A stretch of DNA of 64,000 bases, from IMG/VR virus record IMGVR_UViG_3300042908_001045, positions 1-64,000 of that record, one strand, 5' to 3'. The DNA comes from a virus. The notes under the pieces were generated by a model. The model did not search any database. It saw only the letters and a list, made by a program, of their open reading frames with translations, and was not told the origin of the DNA. Positions 7,535-15,505 of the stretch are shown piece after piece; positions within the stretch are counted from its first letter, which is position 1; each line of letters opens with the position of its first letter. The translations under genes were made by a program, and so were the position numbers.

Positions 7535-8930
7535 CAACATTGCCATAGCAACAGGCTGGACAATTGCTTCTACCGTTTCTAAACACTTAGATCCAAGCAG
7601 TTATTTTGTCATAAAAGAGTTATATTCTTGTACTCCGGGAATTAATTTATTAGTTCGTAATTTACTAGCTAACACAACTATTCGTTATTTATTTTTGTTG
7701 AAAGCCAGTAAATATGATTTAAACTCTGGCTCTATAGATTGTGTCTTGGATTTTTTTGCTAAAGGAGTTCAACTGGGAAAGACAAATGGTGGGAGAACAG
7801 CATGGATAGTAGATTCAAAATACACGGCTTATATTGATGCTGAAATACCAAGTATTGCACTTGATAGTTTACGTATGTCTGTTCAAGTGTATGAATTTCA
7901 AGACATTTCCTCACTAGTAGAAAAAGTTAAATCTTTTAGTGATAAAACATCTAATCCTTGGGCTTCTCCAATGATATTTCCAGAACATAAGCCAGTTAAT
8001 CTAATAACTCCTGGGCAGTTAAATGGGCATAGAATAGAGTCAAGATTTATCCATGAAGCATGGGTCAAAATATTGCATAGAGTAAGAAGTAATGGCAAAA
8101 TTAGTGTAAGTTCTAGCGATATTTTATGGCAGGAGCTACTAAACGTTATTACTGTTATTACAGATGAGCCAGAAGATTTGATATTTCCAGAGCCTAACTA
8201 TTTGCCCATAGATAATTTTTTTATTGAAAAATATGTTTATCAAATGTTAAACGGTGGAGATAATTCTAGTAGTTATGGAACTAGAATGATTAGTCATTTT
8301 GGCATTAATCAAGTTGAATCTGTTGTTAATAATCTAAAAAACAACAGAATTTCTAACAGACTTGTAATTAATCTATGGGATGTTCAAAGTGATATAAAAT
8401 CACCGTCTCCACCATGCTTAAATCATGTTTGGGTTAAAATATATGACAATCAATTGTACATGACTGCAACTTTTCGCAGTAACGATATGTTTTCTGCATG
8501 GACTTCTAATGCCATGGGATTAAGAAAACTGCAATACCATATTTTCAATCAAATCAAAGAGCATTATTTAGATGTTAAAATGGGTTCTTTGTCTATTATT
8601 AGTGAAAGCGCTCACATTTATGAAGACTCTTGGACTGCTGCTGATGATATTATTCAGTGTCATTATCAACGTATTGTTAATAGGAAAGTTTTTGAAGACC
8701 CTGTTGGAAACTTTGTTATTCGCATTGATGATAATGCCATTTTAGTCACTCACGTAACTAAAGATGGTGAACAAGTAGCTAAATACACTGGCAAGTCAGC
8801 TACTTTGATTTGTAACAAAATTGTAGCTAACAATCCATCTATATTACCAGGACATGCGGCTTATCTTGGAATAGAATTAAATAGAGCTGAGAATAGCTTA
8901 CTCTTCGGCAAAACCTACTCTCAGTTCTAA
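7527..8930 (+). CDS. thyA: Thymidylate synthase-like protein with DUF4346-like tail, 467 aa
   Basis: The central part carries thymidylate-synthase landmarks: catalytic PPC with Cys297, the phosphate-binding RSND (317-320), Asn328 in the position that reads uracil, and HIY (363-365). The RSND...AW..NAMGLR pattern resembles archaeal-type enzymes more than bacterial ThyA. The N-terminus, with GINLLVRNLLANTTIRYL near residues 38-55, recalls MtrA-like pterin proteins. The C-terminus (about 389-460, with HAAYLGIELNRAE) matches my memory of cyanobacterial DUF4346. It likely methylates or hydroxymethylates dUMP for phage DNA. The retained Asn argues for dUMP over dCMP. It is coupled to the csf3-like gene and ends in a terminator. 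Confidence 0.72.
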   Translation: MSNNIAIATGWTIASTVSKHLDPSSYFVIKELYSCTPGINLLVRNLLANTTIRYLFLLKASKYDLNSGSIDCVLDFFAKGVQLGKTNGGRTAWIVDSKYTAYIDAEIPSIALDSLRMSVQVYEFQDISSLVEKVKSFSDKTSNPWASPMIFPEHKPVNLITPGQLNGHRIESRFIHEAWVKILHRVRSNGKISVSSSDILWQELLNVITVITDEPEDLIFPEPNYLPIDNFFIEKYVYQMLNGGDNSSSYGTRMISHFGINQVESVVNNLKNNRISNRLVINLWDVQSDIKSPSPPCLNHVWVKIYDNQLYMTATFRSNDMFSAWTSNAMGLRKLQYHIFNQIKEHYLDVKMGSLSIISESAHIYEDSWTAADDIIQCHYQRIVNRKVFEDPVGNFVIRIDDNAILVTHVTKDGEQVAKYTGKSATLICNKIVANNPSILPGHAAYLGIELNRAENSLLFGKTYSQF

Positions 8931-8956
8931 TGTCTCTGTATTGTTGTCTCCTCTTT

Positions 8957-8983
8957 AGCCATCTGAAAAGATGGCTTTTATTT
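8957..8983 (+). terminator. Intrinsic terminator
   Basis: AGCCATCT (8957-8964), GAAA loop and AGATGGCT (8969-8976), followed by a T-rich stretch. It ends the csf3-like/thymidylate synthase operon and serves the convergent gene too. Confidence 0.8.
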
Positions 8984-9251
8984 ATAATTCACTTTTCCAG
9001 TAATTATTAAAAACTCTAATACCACCAGGACTAAAAGACAGTATGGCTATGGTTAATGCCAACTTATTAAATATTTCAGCAGCAGCGCCTTTTTTCTCTC
9101 TTTTATCAGCAAAAAGTAGCGTGTCACCATGAGACGCGATTAATTCTTGTATGCCATCTGGAATAGCCGGTAAATAGCCTAGCTTTTTTATCTGAAGCAC
9201 ATGCAAAGGTACTGCGCACTCTAAAGACGGTATTAATACGTGATTTTCCAT
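8982..9251 (-). CDS. Hypothetical protein, 89 aa
   Basis: Unrecognised small protein with a moderately hydrophobic middle (residues 58-75, IFNKLALTIAILSF) that may be a membrane segment or a buried helix. It is convergent with the thymidylate synthase-like gene, and the shared terminator lies at its stop codon. Confidence 0.55.
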   Translation of the reverse strand: MENHVLIPSLECAVPLHVLQIKKLGYLPAIPDGIQELIASHGDTLLFADKREKKGAAAEIFNKLALTIAILSFSPGGIRVFNNYWKSEL

Positions 9252-9327
9252 TGTTTTCAGTGATTACATTACTAGTATTTTACCTTAGATTGTTGAGTGG
9301 TAAGCGTTGTATGAATTTAAAATATTT

Positions 9328-9368
9328 TTCAGAAAACACTTGACACTAAAATAAAAGTAGTTTATATT
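9328..9368 (+). promoter_or_regulatory. Consensus promoter with conserved upstream box
   Basis: TTGACA (9340-9345), 17 bp, TATATT (9363-9368). It is preceded by TTTTCAGAAAACAC, an upstream sequence shared with the promoters at 23795 and 44559. Confidence 0.8.
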
Positions 9369-9394
9369 GAGTAGCGAGTAATCAAGGAGATATT

Positions 9395-9886
9395 ATGAAC
9401 ATTCAAGAAAAAATAGATAACATTCAAATGAACAATTTAGCTAATTACCTGCGTGTGCAGGGTGTTAGCTCGTTGGAAGAATACAAGCAAAGCAAAAAAC
9501 AAGAGTTTCTGGAGTGTGCGGATACTCCAGAAGAAGGAGAGGATGATTACAAAAAGTGGCTCGCCACTTTAGACAAAGTCCTGTCTAAAGTGACAAATGG
9601 CGGCTCCTACCCCATAGATCTCCGTTATTGGGAGATGGTGGAGGAAAAACAGTTATTTCCACAAGACGTTGTGGAGTACTTCAATGCCAATGATGGCAAA
9701 GAAGTATTAATGCCAGTAGAATACTTCTGCTCAGGACAGGAGTTGGCTGCACTCCAAGAAGCAGCACACTGGACAAAAGATACTGTTCAGGTTGAGATTG
9801 CTGGACAAATTCTAGGAAATATTCCAGAACGTCAGCCGGACCCGGCAAACAATCCACCAGCTAATAGTGGATGGGATAGCTGGTAA
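9395..9886 (+). CDS. Hypothetical acidic protein, 163 aa
   Basis: Unrecognised, strongly acidic protein (for example TPEEGEDDYKKW) with a helical N-terminal half and a Pro/Asn-rich tail (QPDPANNPPANSGWDSW) that looks flexible. A canonical AAGGAG site and a consensus promoter point to high expression early in infection. An acidic, early, abundant small protein is compatible with a DNA mimic or host-takeover factor, but this is only a suggestion. A hairpin closes the unit at 9901. Confidence 0.68.
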   Translation: MNIQEKIDNIQMNNLANYLRVQGVSSLEEYKQSKKQEFLECADTPEEGEDDYKKWLATLDKVLSKVTNGGSYPIDLRYWEMVEEKQLFPQDVVEYFNANDGKEVLMPVEYFCSGQELAALQEAAHWTKDTVQVEIAGQILGNIPERQPDPANNPPANSGWDSW

Positions 9887-9900
9887 TAGCATTGCTTTTT

Positions 9901-9932
9901 AAATTATACTTTTTGCCTTAAAAGTATAATTT
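9901..9932. terminator. Hairpin after the acidic-protein gene
   Basis: AAATTATACTTTT (9901-9913) and AAAAGTATAATTT (9920-9932) are perfect 13-base inverted arms. The following T-run is short, so termination may be partial. Confidence 0.6.
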
Positions 9933-10130
9933 AGTCAAATAGAATTGTACTTGAATATTAATTCAGGGAAAATCCTATGGTAGTTACTTTTTACTGAAAA
10001 TAGGGCATTGCATAATAAAGTATGAGTTTAAGCAAGAGAGATGAAATGTCCAAAGTGTAATGTTTTTTATTTATATTGCCATTGACAACATAATTTGGTA
10101 ATATAGAATCAGGAGTTACAACAAAAATAA
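9933..10130. other. Intergenic stretch with a 14-codon frame
   Basis: No long gene is present. The frame 10041-10085 begins MKCPKCN, like the zinc-ribbon start of an InsA-type protein, and stops after 14 codons. It may be chance or the relic of a lost zinc-ribbon gene. I see no clear promoter for the SSB-like gene here. Confidence 0.3.
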
Positions 10131-10451
10131 ATGAATGTTATCGTATTGACAGGAATAGCGTTGAAGCCAAAACAAATTGAATTGCCTTGGGGAAAACCAG
10201 GTATTGAATTTGTGATAAAAGTTCAGCCTACAAAGCCAGGAGAACTTGATTATTTCTTTAAAGTAATTGCATCTGAAGCTAGCAGCTTTAAGGAGCAAGA
10301 TACTGTCTTGATAGAAGGTTATCTTGATATAAATCAAGAGGAATTACCAAATGGCAATAAAAATAAAAAAGCCGTTATTTACGGCAAAAAAATTGAGGTG
10401 ATAAACACCAGCTACAAAGCAGAAAGTAGCTTAGATAGTATGCCATTTTAA
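10131..10451 (+). CDS. SSB-like single-strand DNA-binding protein, 106 aa
   Basis: An OB-fold-sized protein that opens MNVIVLTGIALKPKQIEL, like SSB family starts. It ends SSLDSMPF, resembling the acidic, Phe-terminated SSB tail that recruits partner enzymes. It is shorter and more diverged than the second SSB at 15767-16087, so it may be a specialised paralogue. It is convergent with csf2 and shares a bidirectional terminator with it. Family call is moderate. Confidence 0.65.
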   Translation: MNVIVLTGIALKPKQIELPWGKPGIEFVIKVQPTKPGELDYFFKVIASEASSFKEQDTVLIEGYLDINQEELPNGNKNKKAVIYGKKIEVINTSYKAESSLDSMPF

Positions 10452-10454
10452 AGC

Positions 10455-10485
10455 AATAACCTCCGAATTATACTCGGAGGTTATT
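10455..10485. terminator. Bidirectional terminator between SSB-like gene and csf2
   Basis: AATAACCTCCGA (10455-10466) and TCGGAGGTTATT (10474-10485) form a perfect 12-bp hairpin followed by T-rich sequence on both strands. It closes the type IV-B operon. Confidence 0.85.
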
Positions 10486-10490
10486 TTATT

Positions 10491-11627
10491 TTATTCCAGA
10501 AAGCTAGAAGTATTGGTTTTGCTTAAAAAATCAGATAAAGCGGTTAATTTAGTTTTTGCTCTATCAGACAAGATAGATGAATTCTCAGTAATTGTTAGAT
10601 ATTGACCTGCTTCTTGTCCAGAGCGATAGTAAACATCAACAGAAACCAATCCACATCCAGTGTTTCCTTTACCTCCTAGATAAGGTGCCAAAGCAAATTC
10701 AGACAGAGCATTAACGATAAAACCTTCCTCTACAGAAGTTATATCACTATCCCACCGGCTAAGAAGAGTGGAGCCTTTTTGGAGTAGCCAATCACCCATA
10801 ATCATCTGTTGGCTCTTAGATTCTTTTTTGTCTTTCTTTTTATCACTTGCTCCGAATAAAGATATCTGTCCTTGGTTTTCCTGTTCTAAATGTTTTGCAA
10901 GTTCAGAATCTTTTAAGCTATCTTGTCTGGTTTGCTGCCTATACGTTAAATATTGCGTATAAGGCTTTAGATCATTTTCTAAATTTGGCATCCATTTTTC
11001 AATAGCATTTCTGTATTTTTCTGTGCTAACAACTGAATTAATGTTGTTTAACCAGTTTTCAACTCGTGATTTTTCTAGTTCGTTTTTAGCTTCTACAATC
11101 TCTTTAACTGCTTCTAAACAATTGTAAGGAATAGCAGCAGGAAGAGTGTTGTAGATATATTCAGCTGTTTCTAAACAAACTAAATATGCTCCACCCACAT
11201 TGATGCGCCCTGGAATCATCTGTGATTCTTTAGAGCCAAATAGTCCAGTTGGCTTAGCAGTTCCCAGTAAAGAAATGCCAGGAAGATATGTTCTAATCTT
11301 TTTGTCTAGCTCTAAATCGTTGCCTGTAGAGCCGTCGATAAAACCGCCAGCAAACATAGTTTGATGGGTAGTAGGATTTACAGAATATCCACCTTCCTTG
11401 AGTTTATTTAAGAAAGAACTATTACCTATTCTTCTTAATATTTTGCCTCTTAAAGCATTGCCAGAATAGACAAATACTTCTGCACTATTGTTCTCTAAAT
11501 CTCTGACCTTTTCAACTCTTAAATTGCTCTGATTCCCAATAGCTTCACCAATATGCGATAAAGGTGATAATAACTTGATTACCAAATAAAACGTTATTTT
11601 ACTTCTATTTTCGTATGGATTATACAT
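10491..11627 (-). CDS. csf2: Csf2, Cas7-like backbone subunit of a type IV-B CRISPR complex, 378 aa
   Basis: A RAMP-type protein: the first strand and loop (YLVIKLLSPLSHIGEAIG), then SGNALRGKILRR near residues 54-65, then a Gly-rich loop LGGKGNTGCGL around residues 320-330. This architecture and length fit Csf2, the repeating backbone subunit that coats the guide RNA in type IV complexes. A charged, low-complexity insertion (DKKKDKKESKSQQ) sits in the middle. It is the last gene of the operon, overlapping the small-subunit gene by eight bases. Assignment rests on motif layout plus the csf1, cysH and csf3 neighbours. Confidence 0.8.
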   Translation of the reverse strand: MYNPYENRSKITFYLVIKLLSPLSHIGEAIGNQSNLRVEKVRDLENNSAEVFVYSGNALRGKILRRIGNSSFLNKLKEGGYSVNPTTHQTMFAGGFIDGSTGNDLELDKKIRTYLPGISLLGTAKPTGLFGSKESQMIPGRINVGGAYLVCLETAEYIYNTLPAAIPYNCLEAVKEIVEAKNELEKSRVENWLNNINSVVSTEKYRNAIEKWMPNLENDLKPYTQYLTYRQQTRQDSLKDSELAKHLEQENQGQISLFGASDKKKDKKESKSQQMIMGDWLLQKGSTLLSRWDSDITSVEEGFIVNALSEFALAPYLGGKGNTGCGLVSVDVYYRSGQEAGQYLTITENSSILSDRAKTKLTALSDFLSKTNTSSFLE

Positions 11628-12117
11628 TATTTTCTTCCTCTTCTGTAAGTTTCAATTCTTTTTCTTCTTCATGTCTTAGCCTAACTAATGCAGCAATTAG
11701 ATGGGGACAATCTTTAATTTGTTTTAAGATATGTCTATCAGTAACTCCTTGCATCTTTAAAGAATGTAAAATCTCTTCCCATCCCATCCATTGAAGTTTT
11801 ACATTCTCTTGATCTTGCTTCAACTCAACAATTTCGTCTTTGTTGTTAATCCTAAGTATTTTTTGTTGTGGGTTTAGTATTCTAGAAAAAACTGATGGAT
11901 TTAAATGATTTACCACTAGTTTTTTGGAGAAATTTTCTATGAAATCTGATACACTCCCACTAGGAATAACAGCATTAGACAGAGATGATTGAAAATATTC
12001 CCATGTCTTGATTCCCATTGCAGGAGACTTGTCTTTGTCCCTGCATAAAAAGCACCAGTAACTTAATGCACTGGCTAATCCTATTTTTGAATCATGCGTC
12101 TGAAATCCGTGCCACAT
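11620..12117 (-). CDS. cas11: Small-subunit (Cas11-like) protein of the type IV-B operon, 165 aa
   Basis: A mostly helical protein with no catalytic motif, placed between csf1 and csf2 exactly where type IV-B loci carry the small subunit that lines the belly of the complex. The C-terminus is a charged helix (HEEEKELKLTEEEENN). Sequence alone would not identify it; position and size do. It overlaps csf1 by 26 bases and csf2 by eight, so translation of all three is coupled. Confidence 0.68.
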   Translation of the reverse strand: MWHGFQTHDSKIGLASALSYWCFLCRDKDKSPAMGIKTWEYFQSSLSNAVIPSGSVSDFIENFSKKLVVNHLNPSVFSRILNPQQKILRINNKDEIVELKQDQENVKLQWMGWEEILHSLKMQGVTDRHILKQIKDCPHLIAALVRLRHEEEKELKLTEEEENNV

Positions 12118-12751
12118 ATCCTAACAGCGCTCCATAAGAAGTTGCTCTTGTCTCTTTTATTTTAGACTCTAATTGAGTCCATTCGTCAATACATTTCATT
12201 AATCTATCTGATCTATATTCCCCTGACATAATTTCTGTTTTTGAAAAACCAAGTTGCATAAGTTTTTCAAAATAATTCAAAGACTCAATAAAGTCTAGTC
12301 TATTTAGCCAAACAATTTCCTCTTCTAGTAAAACTGGAAAGAAATTTCTGTCATAAGCTACATGTCTAAATGGATAAGTATGCTTTTGTCCAGAAGTTGC
12401 TAAACAAATAGAGAATGGTGGTTCTGGTGGATCTATTATCCATTTTTTAATTAATTCTCTAGTTGGAATTTTGGTCGCAACTGGCAAATTATCACCATGG
12501 GGAGATTCACCAAAAGTAAAGACGGGATATCTCTCGGTTGTAGATTCAAGCCAACTCCAACATCTAGCAAATACTTTACTCCATGCTTGTTTAGATTCAT
12601 TGTAATACCATGCAGAAGTAGTGATAGCAAAATTACACTTATCGCAAATTAAGTTAGAAAAAGGATTTTTAGCCCTAGATCTCGCGGTAAATTTGTCTCC
12701 TAGTACTAATTTTTTACTAGCAGATTCTCCACAGAAAAAACAAGTTGTCAT
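12092..12751 (-). CDS. csf1: Csf1, zinc-finger large-subunit-like protein of type IV CRISPR, 219 aa
   Basis: Starts with a four-cysteine zinc finger (Cys4, Cys7, Cys36, Cys39) followed by a mixed alpha/beta body, the hallmark layout of Csf1, the signature subunit of type IV systems. A CxxC-x28-CxxC arrangement at the extreme N-terminus plus the flanking cysH-like and csf2 genes supports the call. Unlike large subunits of other class 1 systems, no HD or polymerase-type catalytic domain is visible. Its start overlaps the cysH-like stop by four bases. Confidence 0.8.
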   Translation of the reverse strand: MTTCFFCGESASKKLVLGDKFTARSRAKNPFSNLICDKCNFAITTSAWYYNESKQAWSKVFARCWSWLESTTERYPVFTFGESPHGDNLPVATKIPTRELIKKWIIDPPEPPFSICLATSGQKHTYPFRHVAYDRNFFPVLLEEEIVWLNRLDFIESLNYFEKLMQLGFSKTEIMSGEYRSDRLMKCIDEWTQLESKIKETRATSYGALLGYVARISDA

Positions 12752-13494
12752 GTATACCTCCTAATCTCTGGAAACATTAATGCAAACGCTTCATATTTAT
12801 CAGGAAAATGTAATCTCAGATTAGCTATTCGCCCCCAATTAATACCGGTTGTTCCAATTGGTGGTCCATTTCTAACAGTCATTCTATCTATGTCATACAT
12901 AGCAGGATATTTCAAACTAAAGTTATCAATATATTGCCAAATAGCTTCAGTTCTCCAAAATCCAACAGGACTGCAAACGACTAAATCAGCTTTAGTTTTA
13001 TAAACTAATCCATGTTTTTTCAAGTACAATGCTCTTCCTTTACTTTCTTGAGATCTAATGCCCCAAGCATATCCTTTGATATTGTTGTTTTCTGTGTACT
13101 CATCAAGTGGATCATACATCAACTTTTGATTAATAATTTTGTCCAGCTTAGTATTCATTTTACCGTCTAACGGAATGCCGTAATCTACATAAAGATTAAG
13201 TAAAGAACGAACTGGACAAAGTTCAACAACGTTTAATCCTTGCTCTTTATAATCTTCAATTAACTCTATACAATCTTCCCATTCAGCTAAGTGTCCTTGA
13301 TTGACCCAAACTAATGGGCATTGTGGATAGACAGTCGTAATCAAATGTGCGGCAACTAGACTGTCTTTGCCACCGGAGATTGAGCAGTAAACTTGAAAAT
13401 CGCACTCTATTAGCCACTGCTCAATAACTGTTTTAGCTTTACTAATAACAGATTTTAACCATGGTGCTTTAACGCCAGTTCCGGTAGATAACAT
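12748..13494 (-). CDS. cysH: CysH-like PP-loop protein of the type IV-B operon, 248 aa
   Basis: An adenine-nucleotide alpha-hydrolase of the PAPS-reductase fold. The PP-loop SISGGKDS is at residues 38-45 and the family motif GIRSQESKGR lies near residue 160. The cysteine motif (ECGxH) used by assimilatory PAPS reductases is absent, so it is unlikely to reduce sulfate. A cysH-like gene is a recognised hallmark of type IV-B loci; its job there is unknown. It may activate a substrate with ATP to modify a nucleic acid or a subunit. It lies one base after csf3 and overlaps csf1 by four. Confidence 0.85.
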   Translation of the reverse strand: MLSTGTGVKAPWLKSVISKAKTVIEQWLIECDFQVYCSISGGKDSLVAAHLITTVYPQCPLVWVNQGHLAEWEDCIELIEDYKEQGLNVVELCPVRSLLNLYVDYGIPLDGKMNTKLDKIINQKLMYDPLDEYTENNNIKGYAWGIRSQESKGRALYLKKHGLVYKTKADLVVCSPVGFWRTEAIWQYIDNFSLKYPAMYDIDRMTVRNGPPIGTTGINWGRIANLRLHFPDKYEAFALMFPEIRRYT

Positions 13495-13495
13495 T

Positions 13496-14194
13496 TTATA
13501 TTTTTACCGTATTATGCTTGGGCAAATAACACATTCTGCGGTTAGATAATAGCCAACCAGGTGGTTTAATACTCCAAACCAATTTTGGACAATCAACAAA
13601 TCTTGATGATACATTTTCATAAAATTCTTGTGCGTATTCTACAGGAATAGGGCGAGCTAATTTGTCTTTTCTGAAAAGATGATAATCCTGGTCTATAAAA
13701 CAAACTTCCCATTGAGAAACCTGCCCATATCCGTAGCTAGTTTTTTTCCCTAGTGCTTTACACGAAGTAATAATTTCCATAATTTCTTTGGCATTACCTA
13801 CCGCAAACCAATCAATTCTAGAAACTGTTTTAACTGGTAATGGTAAATCGTAAGATTTAGTATGTCCTACCGAAACATCTACTTTAGCTTTCTTTTTACC
13901 CCAATTACAGTTAGACTCCTGATAATCCCATCTTTTCCTGTATTTAGCTATTACAGCTTCAGAATATTGGTAATGAGGTGAACTGACAGCCCAATACCAA
14001 TCATCATTGCTTAGTTTAATTTTTAGTAATGGCAAATCAACATCAATTAAATCCGCTTCAGTTGGATTGGGATTAATAGGTATTCCCTGTTTTAACAAAA
14101 AAAAGTACTGCAATAATCCATCTAATGATGGACTATAGTTATCGTAAACAGCGATAGGCGACTGCAAATGTGCCGTTATTTGTAAATTTTCCAT
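13496..14194 (-). CDS. csf3: Csf3, Cas5-like subunit of type IV-B CRISPR, 232 aa
   Basis: First gene of the operon. Motifs: PIAVYDNYSPSLDG (13-26), SSPHY (71-75), LGKKTSYGYGQV with the RAMP-type Gly-rich loop (148-159), RPIPVEY (171-177) and CYLPKHN (222-228). In class 1 complexes the Cas5-type subunit caps the guide's 5' end. It has an intact Gly loop, in contrast to its paralogue at 6911-7534. A likely promoter lies at 14215-14243. The order csf3, cysH, csf1, cas11, csf2 puts csf3 first, whereas I recall it last in plasmid IV-B loci. Confidence 0.8.
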   Translation of the reverse strand: MENLQITAHLQSPIAVYDNYSPSLDGLLQYFFLLKQGIPINPNPTEADLIDVDLPLLKIKLSNDDWYWAVSSPHYQYSEAVIAKYRKRWDYQESNCNWGKKKAKVDVSVGHTKSYDLPLPVKTVSRIDWFAVGNAKEIMEIITSCKALGKKTSYGYGQVSQWEVCFIDQDYHLFRKDKLARPIPVEYAQEFYENVSSRFVDCPKLVWSIKPPGWLLSNRRMCYLPKHNTVKI

Positions 14195-14214
14195 GTTCTT
14201 TAATTATTTTTTTA

Positions 14215-14243
14215 ACTAAAACATATTTTAACCAAAAAGTCAA
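14215..14243 (-). promoter_or_regulatory. Probable promoter of the type IV-B operon
   Basis: On the minus strand TTGACT (14238-14243), 17 bp, TTTAGT (14215-14220). The -10 is weaker than in other promoters of this window, which suggests lower or regulated expression. Confidence 0.5.
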
Positions 14244-14298
14244 TATATGTCTTAATACTGGTTGCTAAAATTAGCTGCAAAATGCAATAAATAAGTCT

Positions 14299-14333
14299 AA
14301 GCACTATAGAACATTTTTTATTCTATAGTGCTT
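14299..14333 (-). terminator. Hairpin terminator of the 108-aa gene
   Basis: AAGCACTATAGAA (14299-14311) and TTCTATAGTGCTT (14321-14333) are perfect 13-base arms just past the stop of the leftward gene at 14338. It insulates the CRISPR operon from upstream transcription. Confidence 0.75.
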
Positions 14334-14337
14334 ATAA

Positions 14338-14664
14338 TCAGGTGCTAGCTTGTACTTTTTTAGATTCTTTACTTCTTTGTTTCCATTCTTTATTTACCAT
14401 TTCTAAATAATCTGGCAGCACGCTAGTCCACAAAATACCATATATAGCAAAACCTATCATTGCAGCAGTAGTTGAGTAGTCTTGATTGATTGGAATATGG
14501 GTTCTTATTCCTATGGATTTGTTATGGACTTGTATACCATTTTCGTCTAAAGACAATTCATCAAATATATCTAGTAATTGATTCATAATCTTTAGTTGCT
14601 CAAATATTTCCTCAATTGGTTTGAACGTCAAATCACACAAATATTTTGATATTTCTACTGACAT
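14338..14664 (-). CDS. Hypothetical protein, 108 aa
   Basis: Unrecognised. A moderately hydrophobic stretch, STTAAMIGFAIYGILWTSVL (about residues 64-83), may cross the membrane, and the C-terminus is very basic (KEWKQRSKESKKVQAS). AGGAG sits just upstream of the ATG. It is the second gene of a two-gene leftward unit, nine bases after the 67-residue gene. Confidence 0.6.
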   Translation of the reverse strand: MSVEISKYLCDLTFKPIEEIFEQLKIMNQLLDIFDELSLDENGIQVHNKSIGIRTHIPINQDYSTTAAMIGFAIYGILWTSVLPDYLEMVNKEWKQRSKESKKVQAST

Positions 14665-14673
14665 GTTTCTCTC

Positions 14674-14877
14674 CTATTCAAATAACTCAATTATTGCATG
14701 TTTTGCTTGTTTGTAGTTTTTCCCTAGAAATTCTCCGTTATCACCAAAAAAACGAGGTTCACAAGGAGATACCCACCAGCCAGATTTTCCTCTGTATTCT
14801 GCTATCCAATCTCCAATTTCTGGGCGCTCTTTCTGTATGTCGTCTATCATCTGTTGAAGTATGTCCGTTTTATTCAT
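14674..14877 (-). CDS. Hypothetical protein, 67 aa
   Basis: Small soluble protein with two Trp-rich patches (GDWIAEYRGKSGWWVSP). I do not recognise it. It is the first gene of a short leftward pair and is divergent from the ParB-like gene at 14918. Confidence 0.55.
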   Translation of the reverse strand: MNKTDILQQMIDDIQKERPEIGDWIAEYRGKSGWWVSPCEPRFFGDNGEFLGKNYKQAKHAIIELFE

Positions 14878-14917
14878 GTATGTTAATCTGTTAATGTAAA
14901 TAACTTGTCTATTTTAT

Positions 14918-15505
14918 ATGAAAAAAATAACAATATCAGCCATAGAGACGTGGGATGTTAAACGTCCTATTCCTTACGATAAGAACGCAAAATTACATCC
15001 TGACTCACAAGTAGAGCAAATAGCTAATAGCATTACTGAGTTTGAATTCTTAGACCCAATTGCTGTTGATGAGAAAGGAGTAATTTTAGAAGGACATGGA
15101 CGATTATTAGCTGCTCAAAAATTAAATTTAGCTACAGTTCCTGTTATTATCATTTCTGGACTGTCTAAAGAGCAAAAAATAGCGTATAGACTTGCTCATA
15201 ATAAAATCTCACATAATTCCGGATTTAACCCAGAATTACTTCAAGATGAGTTATCTTTTCTAGATGACAATAATTTTGACATTGAACTAACAGGCTTTAC
15301 TTTAGACGATTTGAACTTTGGAGAGGACCTATTGGATTGGGAAGAGCCATTTAAACAAGAATCTATTGAGCCAGAAGAAACAGTACTTAAATTAAAAATT
15401 GCAACGGAGTACAAACAACCATTGCTAGATGCATTAGACATAACAAAACCCAATCCATCTGCAAATGAATTGGGTGATGCTTTAATTAATTACTTGCAAC
15501 TTTAG
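14918..15505 (+). CDS. ParB/sulfiredoxin-fold nuclease-like protein, 195 aa
   Basis: The N-terminal half is a ParB N-terminal-like domain: PYDKNAKLHPDSQVEQIANSI, then GVILEGHGRLLAAQKLNLATVPVII with the hallmark GHGR (about residues 59-62). No centromere-binding helix-turn-helix is evident, so this is the stand-alone type that in phages usually neighbours methyltransferases, not a partition ParB. The C-terminal half is acidic. Its 3' end overlaps the convergent 90-residue gene by four bases. Activity (nuclease or CTP-dependent clamp) cannot be told. Confidence 0.82.
   Translation: MKKITISAIETWDVKRPIPYDKNAKLHPDSQVEQIANSITEFEFLDPIAVDEKGVILEGHGRLLAAQKLNLATVPVIIISGLSKEQKIAYRLAHNKISHNSGFNPELLQDELSFLDDNNFDIELTGFTLDDLNFGEDLLDWEEPFKQESIEPEETVLKLKIATEYKQPLLDALDITKPNPSANELGDALINYLQL

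Noticed and set aside
14918-15505. Partition partner ParB for ParA
   Set aside because: It has the ParB nuclease-like fold but no DNA-binding HTH region, lies 11 kb from parA, and resembles stand-alone phage ParB-like proteins.
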